Shown: positions 15,486-26,345, counted from the stretch's first letter. The stretch is 33,434 bases of DNA from an uncultured Clostridia bacterium (GCA_947625665.1 CANQPF010000012.1:1-33434); one strand, 5' to 3'. Made by a program: numbers and translations. The notes: generated from the letters alone by a model not told the origin.

Positions 15486-17132
15486 GTGAAAGTTATGGAT
15501 ATGATGAAAAGACAACCAATCGGAGTTGAGCTAGTAAAAAGAAATATTGTACAGACACAAGATATAGAAAAAGCTTTGGATTATCAAAAGATACATCCAG
15601 AGAAAAAACTAGGAGATATAATTCACGAATTAGATATAGCAGCCGATCCACAAGTGCTTATTGAAGCAATTGGTGATGTAGTTGGAATCAAAGGAAGAAT
15701 GGTGTACAATAGAGATTTGAATCCACAACTACTAAACTATATTGGGACAGAAATGGCTAAAAGATATAAAGCTATACCTTTTGAGTTAGAAGGCGGAAAA
15801 ATGAAGGTAGTTTTTTCTAATTCAACTGATAAAAGAGGCATAGAAGCTGTACGACTAATCTTATTAAATAAAAATATACAAATGGAACCATATATTACTT
15901 TTGATAAAGAAATTAGACAAGTCTTAAAAGAATTAGATGGTGTTGCTACTGAAGAAATTAAAGATGATAGAAATGGAAATATTACAACTTTAGTTGATAA
16001 TATAATTAATACAGGAATTCAAAAAAGAGCAAGTGATATTCACATTGAGCCTATGGCGGACAATGTTCGTGTAAGATATAGAATTGATGGCGAACTTATT
16101 ACTGCTGCAAAATTACCAAAAGCTAAACAATCACAAATTATTGGTAGATTAAAGGCTATTTCAAATATGCATCAAGAAAAACAAGAAGCGCAAGATGGAC
16201 GTATATTAATATATGACAATTATAGTATTCGTGCTTCATCACAACCTAATGTATATGGTGAGAAATTTGTTCTAAGAGTGTTAAAAAAGGATGCGGAAAT
16301 TAGAGACATTTTTGAATTAGGTTTTCCAGGAGATGAAACAACACTTAAATCAACGGTTGATAAAAGAAACAGTATAACAATAGTAGCAGCACCAACAGGA
16401 GAAGGTAAAACTACTACTTTATACAGCATTATGGACTTTTTGAATAAACCAGAAATTAATATAACAACAATTGAAGACCCAGTAGAAATTCGTATCGCAG
16501 GATTAAATCAAATAGAAATAGATGGAGTAAAAACTACGTTTTCTAATGCGCTAAGAACAGTTTTAAGACAAGATCCTGACATTATACTTGTTGGAGAAAT
16601 TCGAGATCAAGAAACAGGAGAAATAGCTATTCAGGCTGGTCAAACAGGACACTATGTATTGTCTACAATACACACAATTGATAGTATTGAAACAATAACA
16701 AGATTAAGAAAGATGGGATTAGCAGATTATGATATTGCAAGTACTTTGGCTACTTCAATTTCACAAAGACTAGTTAGAAAAGTATGTCCAAAATGTAAAA
16801 AAGAGAGACCATTTACTGAAAAAGAAAAGAATTTGATAAAAGAGTATGGAAGTAAATATGGTGTAGAGTTTGATTTAAGTGGAAATACGTATGATGCTGT
16901 AGGATGCAGCTATTGCCATAATACAGGATATTATGAAAGAATTGGAATGTTTGAAGTGTTAAATGTTACTGAAGAGATTAAGGAACTTATTATGAAAGGT
17001 GCATCAAGCATAGAAATTAAGAAAAAAGCTATAGAACAAGGTTATAAACCTTTAATAATAGATGGATTTAAGAAAATTGTTGAAGGATATACAACTGTTG
17101 AAGAACTAAGTAGGAAGATTGCTTTATTTTAG
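15486..17132 (+). CDS. pilB: Type IV pilus extension ATPase PilB
   Basis: PilB is the cytoplasmic hexameric ATPase that drives pilus assembly. The product has an N-terminal MshEN-like domain (about 1-150: VELVKRNIVQTQDIEKALDYQ, KLGDIIHELDIA, FELEGGKMKVVFSNST), a middle domain with the Asp box (RASDIHIEPMADNVRVRYRIDG) and the RecA-like core. Walker A is APTGEGKT with K308, Walker B ILVGEIRDQETGEIA, and the His box STIHTIDS. A zinc-type tetracysteine (CPKC and CSYC) marks PilB/GspE rather than PilT. The start is uncertain: GTG at 15486 is only 4 bases from AAAGGA, while ATG at 15495 is 13 bases away. MshEN domains can bind cyclic di-GMP, which would be a possible control. Confidence 0.95.
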   Translation: MKVMDMMKRQPIGVELVKRNIVQTQDIEKALDYQKIHPEKKLGDIIHELDIAADPQVLIEAIGDVVGIKGRMVYNRDLNPQLLNYIGTEMAKRYKAIPFELEGGKMKVVFSNSTDKRGIEAVRLILLNKNIQMEPYITFDKEIRQVLKELDGVATEEIKDDRNGNITTLVDNIINTGIQKRASDIHIEPMADNVRVRYRIDGELITAAKLPKAKQSQIIGRLKAISNMHQEKQEAQDGRILIYDNYSIRASSQPNVYGEKFVLRVLKKDAEIRDIFELGFPGDETTLKSTVDKRNSITIVAAPTGEGKTTTLYSIMDFLNKPEINITTIEDPVEIRIAGLNQIEIDGVKTTFSNALRTVLRQDPDIILVGEIRDQETGEIAIQAGQTGHYVLSTIHTIDSIETITRLRKMGLADYDIASTLATSISQRLVRKVCPKCKKERPFTEKEKNLIKEYGSKYGVEFDLSGNTYDAVGCSYCHNTGYYERIGMFEVLNVTEEIKELIMKGASSIEIKKKAIEQGYKPLIIDGFKKIVEGYTTVEELSRKIALF

Positions 17133-17161
17133 TATAAGCAAAATAAGAGGAGGAAATATAT

Positions 17162-18262
17162 ATGAATATTAATGAAATTTTAGATCAGGCTATTGAAAGA
17201 GATGCATCAGATATTCATTTAGTATGTGGTAATAAACCATTATTAAGAATAATTAGAACATTAGTACCTGTTGAAGATTCTGAAGTATTAACTCGTGATG
17301 ATATGAATGAAGTATATGACTTTTTAGTAAGAGGTAATTTACAATTAGATGATATTTTTAATACAACAAAAAAATTGGATACGTCATATCAATATAAAGA
17401 TATACGTTTGAGGGTTAATATTGCATTATCTGATAATATTCCAACTTGTACGCTAAGAATTATAAAAAATGAATTACCTTCATATGAGTCATTAGGAGTT
17501 CCAGATATAGTAAGAAGAATGACATATCAAACACAAGGTCTTATGCTTGTTACAGGTAAAACAAACTCTGGTAAAAGTACAACATTAAATGCATTAATAA
17601 ATCATATTAACGAGACACAAAATAAGAAAATTTTAACACTTGAAAATCCGATTGAATATAAACATACTTCAAATAAATCATTAATAGTTCAAAGAGAGTT
17701 AGGAAAAAGTAGAGACTTTGAAAGTTTTAGTGCAGGAGTTAAGAACTCTCTTAGAGAGGACTGTGATATATTAGTAATAGGAGAGATTAGGGACAAAGAA
17801 ACAATGGAAGCTGCTATAGAAACTGCAGAGTCTGGACATTTAGTTATAGGTACACTTCACACAAGATCATGTGCAGAAGCATTAGACAGAATGATAAATT
17901 TCTATGAAGTTAAAGACCAGGCTAGTATTAAATATTTATTGTCTTCTTTATTAAAATTAGTTACTGCACAACGATTACTTGAAGGTGTTGATGGAAAGCC
18001 AGTTTTAGTTCCAGAGGTTATGGTTGTTGATAACATTATTGCTGGAATTATAAGAAAAGATAAAACTAGTGTTTCAGAAATCGAAGATGCTATTCAATCA
18101 AGTTCTGAAAAAGGAAGTATAGGTTTAATTAATTCTTTAGCAAAATTATTTGTAGATGGAAGAATATCTTTGGATTTGGCTAAAGCGCAAATAGAAGAGA
18201 AAAATATTAATGTATTAAATAGAACAATAATGCAATTAAGAATTCAAAAAGGTCAACACTAG
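17162..18262 (+). CDS. pilT: Type IV pilus retraction ATPase PilT
   Basis: PilT powers pilus retraction, giving twitching motility and DNA uptake in many bacteria. The 366-residue product has the PilT layout: an N-terminal domain starting INEILDQAIERDASDIHLVCG, then Walker A GKTNSGKS with K138, the Asp-rich ENPIEY segment, Walker B ILVIGEIRDKETMEAA and the His box GTLHTRS. It lacks the tetracysteine of PilB. The canonical C-terminal AIRNLIRE motif is represented by a divergent IIAGIIRKDK, and the SLAKLFVDGRISLDLA end is typical. The start ATG has an AGGAGG site. Presence of PilT predicts dynamic, retractable pili. Confidence 0.94.
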   Translation: MNINEILDQAIERDASDIHLVCGNKPLLRIIRTLVPVEDSEVLTRDDMNEVYDFLVRGNLQLDDIFNTTKKLDTSYQYKDIRLRVNIALSDNIPTCTLRIIKNELPSYESLGVPDIVRRMTYQTQGLMLVTGKTNSGKSTTLNALINHINETQNKKILTLENPIEYKHTSNKSLIVQRELGKSRDFESFSAGVKNSLREDCDILVIGEIRDKETMEAAIETAESGHLVIGTLHTRSCAEALDRMINFYEVKDQASIKYLLSSLLKLVTAQRLLEGVDGKPVLVPEVMVVDNIIAGIIRKDKTSVSEIEDAIQSSSEKGSIGLINSLAKLFVDGRISLDLAKAQIEEKNINVLNRTIMQLRIQKGQH

Positions 18263-18285
18263 AATAAAAATAGGAGGAGAAATTA

Positions 18286-19632
18286 ATGCCAACATATGTA
18301 TACAAAGCTGTAACTTCAAAAGGAGAAGTGCTTAGAAATAGAGTTGAAGCTGGTAGTAAACGTATATTAGCTAGATCTTTGAAAGAGAATGAATTAATTC
18401 CAATTGAAATACAACAGGTAGGAGCAAGAAACAAAAATCAAAAAAAGAAGAGAAGAAATAGCAATCAGATGCAAGAAATTATAGATACTATGAGCACAAC
18501 TAACATAGGAATTCAAAGAGAAAAAAAGAATACTCTTAGAGAAAAAATCAGTAAATATTTCGTTGGTGCAAATAAAATTACTAAAAGAGATTTAGTTGTA
18601 TTTACGCAAAATTTCTATTTACTAAAAAAAGCAAACTTTAACAATATTCATGCACTTAATACACTTGTAAAGAGTACAGAAAATATGAATTTAAAAAATA
18701 TTCTAGAAGATATTTTAGTTGGAGTTGAATCTGGAGAAAACATGTATACAACTATGGAATATTATGAAAATGTATTTCCTTATCTATATGTAAACATGAT
18801 AAAAGTTGGAGAACTTTCAGGAAATCTTACGCAATCTTTAGATCAAGCCGTAAAATATTTAGATGATCAAGAAGCATTAAATAAAAAGTTAAAAAAGATA
18901 TTAATTCCAAATATTATACAATTTGTAGGATTATTAATATTGTTATTTGTTGGAACAATAGTAGCTATACCTGCAATTCAAGGAGTATTTGAACAGGTTG
19001 GTACAGATGAAGAATTACCGGCAATTACAATGTGGTTCTCAGGAGTAGTAGATACTCTGGTGGCCTACTGGTATATACCTACTCTGATAATTTTGGCAAC
19101 TATAGGAGGAGTAATATTTTATATTAATACACCTAAGGGAAAATATAATTTCCATTACTTCAAATATAAAATGCCAATATTTGGACAATTGATATTTGCA
19201 TTAGATTTCTCAAGACTATTAAAAGCTATTTTGCTTAATTTGCAAAATGGAATGAGAATTCAAGATGCTCTGGAAGTTAGTAAAAGTATAATAAAAAATT
19301 ACGTTTTATTATCTGTAATTGAAACATCAATCAACAATATATTAATGGGTGGTTCTTGGATAGAACCAATTGAAAAATCTGGATTGGCTTCACCAATGAT
19401 TGTTGAGATGTTAAAAATAGGTATGCAGACGGATTTAGCTGAAATGATGGAAAAATTGGTAGAATATATGGAGGTAGATATAAACCAAATTATGGACAAG
19501 ATTATGGCTGTCTTACCGGAAGTTGTTTATGCTATTGTTGGTATAGTTTTAGTATTCTTCGTAGTTGTAGTTCTTGTTCCATGTATCCAAGTTTATATGG
19601 GTAACTTCTTATTCTCAGCTTATGGAGTATAA
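18286..19632 (+). CDS. pilC: Type IV pilus platform protein PilC
   Basis: PilC is the inner-membrane protein on which the PilB and PilT motors act. The 448-residue product starts MPTYVYKAVTSKGEVLRNRVEA, the usual PilC/GspF opening, and has two T2SSF domains, each a cytoplasmic helical bundle followed by membrane helices. Domain 1 covers about 105-230 (FTQNFYLLKKANFNNIHAL, LYVNMIKVGELSGNL) and domain 2 about 300-440 (LDFSRLLKAILLNLQNGM, MIVEMLKIGMQTDLAEM). A Lys/Arg-rich linker of about 50 residues (45-95) is longer than I expect. It is the last gene of the pilus operon and is followed by a terminator. Confidence 0.94.
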   Translation: MPTYVYKAVTSKGEVLRNRVEAGSKRILARSLKENELIPIEIQQVGARNKNQKKKRRNSNQMQEIIDTMSTTNIGIQREKKNTLREKISKYFVGANKITKRDLVVFTQNFYLLKKANFNNIHALNTLVKSTENMNLKNILEDILVGVESGENMYTTMEYYENVFPYLYVNMIKVGELSGNLTQSLDQAVKYLDDQEALNKKLKKILIPNIIQFVGLLILLFVGTIVAIPAIQGVFEQVGTDEELPAITMWFSGVVDTLVAYWYIPTLIILATIGGVIFYINTPKGKYNFHYFKYKMPIFGQLIFALDFSRLLKAILLNLQNGMRIQDALEVSKSIIKNYVLLSVIETSINNILMGGSWIEPIEKSGLASPMIVEMLKIGMQTDLAEMMEKLVEYMEVDINQIMDKIMAVLPEVVYAIVGIVLVFFVVVVLVPCIQVYMGNFLFSAYGV

Positions 19633-19639
19633 TAATAGA

Positions 19640-19680
19640 ATGCCTAAGATTTTGTTTATAAGAAATCTTGGGCATATTTT
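19640..19680 (+). terminator. Terminator of the pilus operon
   Basis: A 13-bp hairpin, ATGCCTAAGATTT (19640-19652) with AAATCTTGGGCAT (19663-19675) including one G-T wobble, is followed by ATTTT. It begins eight bases after the pilC stop. Confidence 0.8.
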
Positions 19681-19686
19681 AATACA

Positions 19687-19715
19687 TTGAAAAACAAAAA
19701 AAGTTTTGATATAAT
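19687..19715 (+). promoter_or_regulatory. Sigma-A-type promoter for the ROK kinase gene
   Basis: TTGAAA (19687-19692) and TATAAT (19710-19715) are separated by 17 bases, with TG one base upstream of the -10 box (extended -10). The start codon of the ROK gene lies 43 bases downstream of the -10 box. Confidence 0.88.
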
Positions 19716-19757
19716 TTGAATGAAGTAAGCAATCATAAAAAATAACGGAGGAATAAT

Positions 19758-20684
19758 ATGAAAGTAGGAATTGATTTAGGTGGAAGTCACATTGGAATAG
19801 GAGTAGTAAATTCACAAAATAAGATTGTAGAGAAAACTGAAAAGCGTTTAACAAATGTAGAGAAAAAAGACATAAAGTTTAATATTGAAAAATTTACGAT
19901 AGATACAATAAAAAAACTAAAAGAAAAATATGAAATTTCAAGTATTGGAATGGCTGTTCCTGGAACAGTTATAGAGAATTGTATAATGAAGTCCGTTAAT
20001 TTGGGAATTAAGGATAAATATGACTTAAAACAAATTATAGAAAGCAAGTTAAGAATACCTGTTATAATAAGAAATGATGCTAAATGTGCTGCACTTGCAG
20101 AAAACAAAAGTGGATGTTTAAGAGGTAAAAAGAGAGCATTGTTTTTAACACTTGGAACAGGAATAGGTGGAGCTGTAATTATTGAAAACAAATTGTTAAA
20201 CACAGGGAAATACCCAGGAACTGAAATAGGACATATGATTATAGAAAAAGACGGAAGAAAATGTAACTGTGGAAAGAAAGGATGTTTTGAAACATATAGT
20301 TCTATGAAAGTTCTAAAAAATAGATTAAGAAGCGAATTAGGATTTACAGAGAAAACAAGAGGAGAAGAATTATTACAAATGATTAGAAATAACAAAAAGG
20401 TTAATGCAAAAACTCATGAAGAAAAAATTAGGTATGAAAAGATAGAAAATACAATACAAGAATTTATAGAATATTTAGCAATAGGAATTTCTAATTTAGT
20501 AAATATATTCGAACCAGAAGCAATTGGAATAGGAGGAAGTTTTGTATTTTTCCAAGATGTATTGTTAGAAAGATTAAAAAAAGAAATTTTACATAAAAAT
20601 TTATTATTTAATAAAAGAGATGAAATTGAAATTATGCCAGCAATACTAGGAAATGATGCTGGAATAATAGGAGCTACAATATAA
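19758..20684 (+). CDS. ROK family sugar kinase (glucokinase-like)
   Basis: The 308-residue product is a cytoplasmic ROK-family kinase, probably phosphorylating glucose or another hexose with ATP. Visible motifs are the phosphate-1 loop GIDLGGSHIGIG at the start, a catalytic Asp in IIRNDAKCAALAE, LGTGIGGAVI (phosphate 2), and the ROK signature EIGHMII followed by CNCGKKGCFE, the zinc-binding cysteines and histidine. The glycine-rich adenosine motif IGIGGSFVF is near the end. ROK members also include repressors, but there is no N-terminal helix-turn-helix here. The substrate cannot be named from sequence alone. It forms a two-gene unit with the Ham1-like gene 18 bases downstream. Confidence 0.9.
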   Translation: MKVGIDLGGSHIGIGVVNSQNKIVEKTEKRLTNVEKKDIKFNIEKFTIDTIKKLKEKYEISSIGMAVPGTVIENCIMKSVNLGIKDKYDLKQIIESKLRIPVIIRNDAKCAALAENKSGCLRGKKRALFLTLGTGIGGAVIIENKLLNTGKYPGTEIGHMIIEKDGRKCNCGKKGCFETYSSMKVLKNRLRSELGFTEKTRGEELLQMIRNNKKVNAKTHEEKIRYEKIENTIQEFIEYLAIGISNLVNIFEPEAIGIGGSFVFFQDVLLERLKKEILHKNLLFNKRDEIEIMPAILGNDAGIIGATI

Positions 20685-20702
20685 AAGAAGGGATAAAGTA
20701 AA

Positions 20703-21347
20703 ATGACAAAAATAGTAGTTGCAACAACGAATAAAAACAAAGTAAAAAGAATTGAAAGAATGTTAGATAAAGAAAAATATCAAGTAGTATCATTAGAAGA
20801 ATATGGTGGAAAGGATATACCTGAGCCTAAAGAAACACAAGATTCGCCAACAGGTATAGCTATTGAAAAAGCATTGCACTATGTAAAATATTTGCCTGAG
20901 GACACTATAGTCTTAACTCAAGATGATACAATTGTATTTGAAAATATAAAAGAAGAGGATGACCCAGGGTTGCATGTAAAAGGTCCAGTAATAGAAAAAT
21001 ATGGAAAATTTAATGATAAGCTCGGAGCAGAGTATTATAAAGATTTAGCAGATAAATACGGTGGAGTAATACCAATGAAATTTGTATATGGTCATGCAAT
21101 AGCAATTAAAAAAACAAAAACAGAAAGACCTGTAACAAAAGTAGTTGGAGCTCAATCAGAAAAAAAGTTAAGACTTGTAAATAAAATTAATAAGTTAGAA
21201 AAATGTCCAGGATATTTTTTATCAGCGCTGACGGAATTAAATGTTGATGGTAAATGGATATCAAATAATGATGTAGATACGGAAATTAAAGTTAAAACAG
21301 ATATTGATTTATACAATTCTATAACAACATTATTAAAAGAGATATAA
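20703..21347 (+). CDS. Divergent Ham1/RdgB-fold nucleoside triphosphate pyrophosphatase-like protein
   Basis: The 214-residue product begins like house-cleaning inosine triphosphatases: IVVATTNKNKVKRI (the ATxNxxK motif), then ETQDSPTGIAIEKALHYVK in place of ETGxTFxENAxxKA, and TQDDTIVFE in place of the DDSGLxV motif. The later family motifs are missing: no FGYDPxF and no SHR near the C-terminus, where CPGYFLSALTELNVDGKW stands instead. It may be a relative with a different substrate or a non-catalytic member. An AGAAGGG site precedes the ATG. A terminator overlaps its stop codon. Confidence 0.65.
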   Translation: MTKIVVATTNKNKVKRIERMLDKEKYQVVSLEEYGGKDIPEPKETQDSPTGIAIEKALHYVKYLPEDTIVLTQDDTIVFENIKEEDDPGLHVKGPVIEKYGKFNDKLGAEYYKDLADKYGGVIPMKFVYGHAIAIKKTKTERPVTKVVGAQSEKKLRLVNKINKLEKCPGYFLSALTELNVDGKWISNNDVDTEIKVKTDIDLYNSITTLLKEI

Positions 21348-21373
21348 GCAGTTAAAAAGTTGACTGCTTTTTT
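21347..21373 (+). terminator. Rho-independent terminator
   Basis: AGCAGT (21347-21352) pairs with ACTGCT (21363-21368), extendable by one wobble pair, and six T follow directly (21368-21373). The hairpin starts on the last base of the Ham1-like stop codon and separates this unit from the heat-shock operon. Confidence 0.82.
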
Positions 21374-21409
21374 GCTGTGTGTTAGTTTCACAAAAAATTC
21401 ACAGAAAAA

Positions 21410-21436
21410 ATAGCACAAACTATTGACAAGTGCTAA
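21410..21436 (+). promoter_or_regulatory. Second, imperfect CIRCE-like operator overlapping the -35 box
   Basis: ATAGCACAA, a 9-base spacer, then AAGTGCTAA. The right half matches the CIRCE consensus at 8 of 9 positions and the left at 6 of 9, and the palindromic core TAGCAC/GTGCTA is intact with the exact CIRCE geometry. The -35 hexamer lies in the spacer and first base of the right arm, so HrcA bound here would block RNA polymerase directly. Confidence 0.6.
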
Positions 21437-21451
21437 AAAAATATATAGAAT
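21423..21451 (+). promoter_or_regulatory. Promoter of the hrcA-grpE-dnaK-dnaJ operon
   Basis: A consensus TTGACA (21423-21428) and TAGAAT (21446-21451, 5 of 6) are separated by 17 bases. The canonical CIRCE starts 10 bases after the -10 box, at about the expected transcription start. Confidence 0.9.
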
Positions 21452-21460
21452 AATAAAGAA

Positions 21461-21487
21461 TTAGCAATCGACCAAAAAGAGTGCTAA
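21461..21487 (+). promoter_or_regulatory. CIRCE operator (HrcA binding site)
   Basis: TTAGCAATC, a 9-base spacer, then GAGTGCTAA. The arms match the TTAGCACTC-N9-GAGTGCTAA consensus in 17 of 18 positions. The site lies between the promoter and hrcA, ending just before the hrcA ribosome binding site, so it is expected to mediate HrcA repression relieved by heat shock and GroEL availability. Confidence 0.96.
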
Positions 21488-21501
21488 AAGAGGTGATAAA
21501 A

Positions 21502-22506
21502 TTGTTAAACGACAGAAAAAAACGAGTGTTGCAAGCAATTGTAGAAGAATATGTAAATACAGCAGAACCAGTAAGTTCAAAAGCATTAATTGATAGAGAA
21601 AATTTACAATATAGCAGTGCAACAATTCGAAATGAAATGGCAGAATTAGAAAAAAAAGGATATCTAGAGAAAACACATACATCTTCAGGAAGAGTACCAT
21701 CAGAAAAGGGATACAGATATTATGTTGATGAATTGTTAAAAGACGATAATATTAGTCTAGAAGAAGTTAAATATATAAGTGAAAAACTTGAAACTAAAGT
21801 AAATGAAATTGATGAATTAACGAAAATAACAGCAAGTACAATTTCAGAAGTAACACATTATACAACGGTTTCAATAGGTCCAAGAACAAACGAACAGCTA
21901 ATAAAAGAGCTGAAATTTGTTTTGATAAATCCAACAATGATGTTAGCAATTATTATTACAAATACAGATATGATAAAAGAAACAATAATTAAATTTGAAG
22001 AAGATATAAATGAAAAACAAGTTGAAACAATGAATTATATGTTTAATCAAAAGTTGAAGAATCAACCTTTAAAGACTATTGATAGACCATTAGAAGAATA
22101 TTTATATGATGAGATGAGTTATAGTGTAAAAGTAATAAAGCCAATTATTGAACAAATAAAGAGAGTATTGGCACAGGACGACCAGGTATATCTAAAAGGA
22201 GCTAACAATGCTTTTGATTTACCAGAGTTTAATAGTTTAGAAGTTGCTAAAAACTTTATAAATGTATTAGACCAAAAGGAATTAGTAGAAGATGTTTTAC
22301 AATCTGGATTGGCTGAAGATATAAATGTATATATTGGTGAAGAAAATCAAAAAGAAGAATTAAAAGACTTTAGTGTTATTACTTTCAGGCATAAAATTGG
22401 TAATAAAGATATGGGAACTATAGGAATTATAGGACCTAAAAGGATGGATTACTCAAAAGTTATATCAGTTATGAAATATATAAATAAAAAATTAAAAGAC
22501 TTATAA
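21502..22506 (+). CDS. hrcA: Heat-inducible transcription repressor HrcA
   Basis: HrcA binds CIRCE operators and represses the dnaK and groE operons. The product begins NDRKKRVLQAIVEEYVNTAEPVSSKAL, the winged-helix DNA-binding domain with recognition region YSSATIRNEMAELEKKGYLEKTHTSSGRVPS, then the GAF-like and insertion domains, ending FRHKIGNKDMGTIGIIGPKRMDY. The frame is open back to a GTG at 21481 inside CIRCE, but a TTG at 21502 sits 8 bases after AGAGGTGAT, an extended match to the anti-Shine-Dalgarno sequence. TTG is therefore the preferred start, giving 334 residues. First gene of the operon, autoregulated by the operators upstream. Confidence 0.95.
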   Translation: MLNDRKKRVLQAIVEEYVNTAEPVSSKALIDRENLQYSSATIRNEMAELEKKGYLEKTHTSSGRVPSEKGYRYYVDELLKDDNISLEEVKYISEKLETKVNEIDELTKITASTISEVTHYTTVSIGPRTNEQLIKELKFVLINPTMMLAIIITNTDMIKETIIKFEEDINEKQVETMNYMFNQKLKNQPLKTIDRPLEEYLYDEMSYSVKVIKPIIEQIKRVLAQDDQVYLKGANNAFDLPEFNSLEVAKNFINVLDQKELVEDVLQSGLAEDINVYIGEENQKEELKDFSVITFRHKIGNKDMGTIGIIGPKRMDYSKVISVMKYINKKLKDL

Positions 22507-22526
22507 TAAAAGAAAGGAAAATTGGT

Positions 22527-23054
22527 ATGGAAGAAAATAATGAGAACGCACAAGAGGATGTTCAATTAGAAAACGAAATGCAAGAAAGAAATGAAAACAA
22601 TCAAGAAGTAGAAACAAATCTACTTGAAGAGACAAAAAGAGAACTTGAAGATGTAACAGATAGATATAAAAGAATATTAGCAGAATTTGAGAATCATAAA
22701 AAAAGGAGTCAGAAAGAAAGAGCAATGCTGTATAATTCAATACTAGCAGATGTAGTAGAAATGCTATTACCAGTAATTGACAATCTTGAAAATGCAACAA
22801 AAGTTGAAACACAAGATGAAGAATACAAAAAAGGGGTAGAATTAGTATTGAAGCAGTTTAAAGATGTGCTAACATCAAAAGGTGTTGAAGAGATTAAAAC
22901 AGTAGGAGAAACATTTGACCCAGCACTACATGAAGCTGTTAGTAGCATTCAAGATGACAACTTAGGAGAAAAAGAAATAGCTAGTGAATATAGAAAAGGT
23001 TATAAAATTGGAAACAAAGTTATAAGACATTCTATGGTAGTTGTAGCAAATTAA
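22527..23054 (+). CDS. grpE: Nucleotide exchange factor GrpE
   Basis: GrpE releases ADP from DnaK. The 175-residue product has an acidic, Glu- and Asn-rich N-terminal region of about 35 residues, the long coiled-coil helix (ETKRELEDVTDRYKRILAEF, ENHKKRSQKERA) and the C-terminal beta domain with GVEEIKTVGETFDPALHEAV and the final RKGYKIGNKVIRHSMVVVAN, the standard GrpE signature. An AAAGGA site precedes the ATG. It lies between hrcA and dnaK, separated from dnaK by a 79-base AT-rich spacer. Confidence 0.97.
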   Translation: MEENNENAQEDVQLENEMQERNENNQEVETNLLEETKRELEDVTDRYKRILAEFENHKKRSQKERAMLYNSILADVVEMLLPVIDNLENATKVETQDEEYKKGVELVLKQFKDVLTSKGVEEIKTVGETFDPALHEAVSSIQDDNLGEKEIASEYRKGYKIGNKVIRHSMVVVAN

Positions 23055-23094
23055 TATAGCCATTATGGTTATTGAAAAAGATTTTAATTTTTAA

Positions 23095-24996
<1,902 letters not shown>

Positions 24997-25023
24997 TAAT
25001 GACAAACAATAATGGAGGCAAGT

Positions 25024-26199
25024 ATGGCAGAAAAGAGAGATTATTATGAAGTCCTTGGCGTTAGTAAAGATGCTACTGATGACCAACTAAAAAAAGCATA
25101 TAGAAAACTTGCAAAAAAATATCATCCAGATGCAAATCCAGATAATAAAGAAGAAGCTGAAAAGAAATTTAAAGAAGTAAATGAAGCTTATGAAACATTG
25201 TCAGATCCACAAAAAAGAAGAATGTATGATCAGTTTGGACATAGTGGACCTCAAGGATTTGGAGGTGGAGGACCATTTGGAGGACAAAATGGTTACTATT
25301 CTTACACGAGTTCAGGATTTGATGGATTTGGAGATTTTGGTAGTGACTTTGGAGATTTAGGTGATATTTTCTCAGCATTTTTTGGAGGAAGAGGTTTTAG
25401 TGGAAGAGGTGCTAAAGGTGCACAGGGTCCAAGAAAAGGTGCTGATATCAATATGCACATGGACATCACATTTGAGCAGGCTTTTTCAGGAATTGAGAGG
25501 CAAATTACAGTTACAAGAAATGAAAAATGTGATGTTTGTGATGGAACAGGAGCTAAACCAGGAACATCAGTAACTAAATGTACAACGTGTAATGGAACTG
25601 GACAGGTAAGACAAGTTCAAAATACAATACTTGGGCAAGTTCAGACTACAAGAACATGTAGTGAGTGCCATGGTACTGGAGAAGTAATAAAAGAACCTTG
25701 TATAAAGTGTAAGGGTAAAGGTACAGTAAGAAAACAACCAAAAATAGATGTAAAAATTCCAGCAGGCATTGATAATGGTCAAACTGTAGTATTACGCGGT
25801 GAAGGGGAACCAGGAGAAAAAGGTGGACCAGCAGGTGATTTATATATTACTTTAAGAATAAAAAGGCATAGTATTTATACTAGAGAAAAAAATAATGTTT
25901 TATGCGAAGTGCCGATAACAATTACACAAGCTACTTTAGGAGCCGAACTAGAAATTCCATTAGTTGATGGAACAAAAGAAAAATTTAAAATACCAGAAGG
26001 AACACAAACTGGAACTAAATTTGTTTTAAAAGGTAAAGGATTTAAAGGTGTACGTTCTTCAAATTGCGGAGATTTAATATTTACAGTAATAGTTCAAACT
26101 CCAAAGAGATTATCGAAAGAACAACGAGAACTACTAACTAAATTAGCTAAGACAATGAATGAACAGCCACCGGTGAAAAAACGTGGATTGTTTGGATAA
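25024..26199 (+). CDS. dnaJ: Chaperone DnaJ (Hsp40)
   Basis: DnaJ delivers substrates to DnaK and stimulates its ATPase. The 391-residue product is a type I J-protein: a J domain ([20 protein letters not shown], with YHPD carrying HPD), a Gly/Phe-rich region ([14 protein letters not shown]), four zinc-finger repeats [24 protein letters not shown] and CIKCKGKG, and two beta-barrel substrate domains. An ATG at 25012 is in frame, but its own bases form part of the GGAGG site serving the ATG at 25024, which begins [12 protein letters not shown] as in other DnaJ proteins. Last gene of the operon, followed by a terminator. Confidence 0.98.
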   Translation: MAEKRDYYEVLGVSKDATDDQLKKAYRKLAKKYHPDANPDNKEEAEKKFKEVNEAYETLSDPQKRRMYDQFGHSGPQGFGGGGPFGGQNGYYSYTSSGFDGFGDFGSDFGDLGDIFSAFFGGRGFSGRGAKGAQGPRKGADINMHMDITFEQAFSGIERQITVTRNEKCDVCDGTGAKPGTSVTKCTTCNGTGQVRQVQNTILGQVQTTRTCSECHGTGEVIKEPCIKCKGKGTVRKQPKIDVKIPAGIDNGQTVVLRGEGEPGEKGGPAGDLYITLRIKRHSIYTREKNNVLCEVPITITQATLGAELEIPLVDGTKEKFKIPEGTQTGTKFVLKGKGFKGVRSSNCGDLIFTVIVQTPKRLSKEQRELLTKLAKTMNEQPPVKKRGLFG

Positions 26200-26210
26200 A
26201 ATAAAAATTT

Positions 26211-26246
26211 TAGGGCGAAGTCAAGAAGATTTCGCTCTATATTTTT
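26211..26246 (+). terminator. Rho-independent terminator of the heat-shock operon
   Basis: A 12-bp hairpin, TAGGGCGAAGTC (26211-26222) with GATTTCGCTCTA (26228-26239) containing two G-T wobbles around the 5-base loop AAGAA, is followed by TATTTTT. It begins 11 bases after the dnaJ stop. Confidence 0.9.
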
Positions 26247-26302
26247 AGGAGCAGAAATAATTTAAAAATATAGGTTTAGACTGTGACAAAGGTGCTGAAT
26301 AC

Positions 26303-26331
26303 TTGTAAAAGCCTATGAAATTTGATATAGT
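26303..26331 (+). promoter_or_regulatory. Promoter of the hydrolase-acyltransferase-membrane protein unit
   Basis: TTGTAA (26303-26308) and TATAGT (26326-26331) with a 17-base spacer and an extended -10 TG one base upstream of the -10 box. The hydrolase start lies only 14 bases after the -10 box, so the 5' leader must be very short, just covering AAAGGGGG. Confidence 0.72.
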
Positions 26332-26345
26332 ATAAAGGGGGAAAA

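Noticed and set aside
19787..20395. A 202-codon minus-strand frame opposite the ROK kinase gene
   Set aside because: It lies fully inside a gene with strong motifs and has a composition of Phe, Ser, Ile and Leu typical of an antisense shadow.
23055..23075. Small hairpin ATAGCCA-TTA-TGGTTAT between grpE and dnaK as a terminator
   Set aside because: The stem is only 7 bp with one wobble and no T-run follows directly; grpE and dnaK are expected on one transcript.
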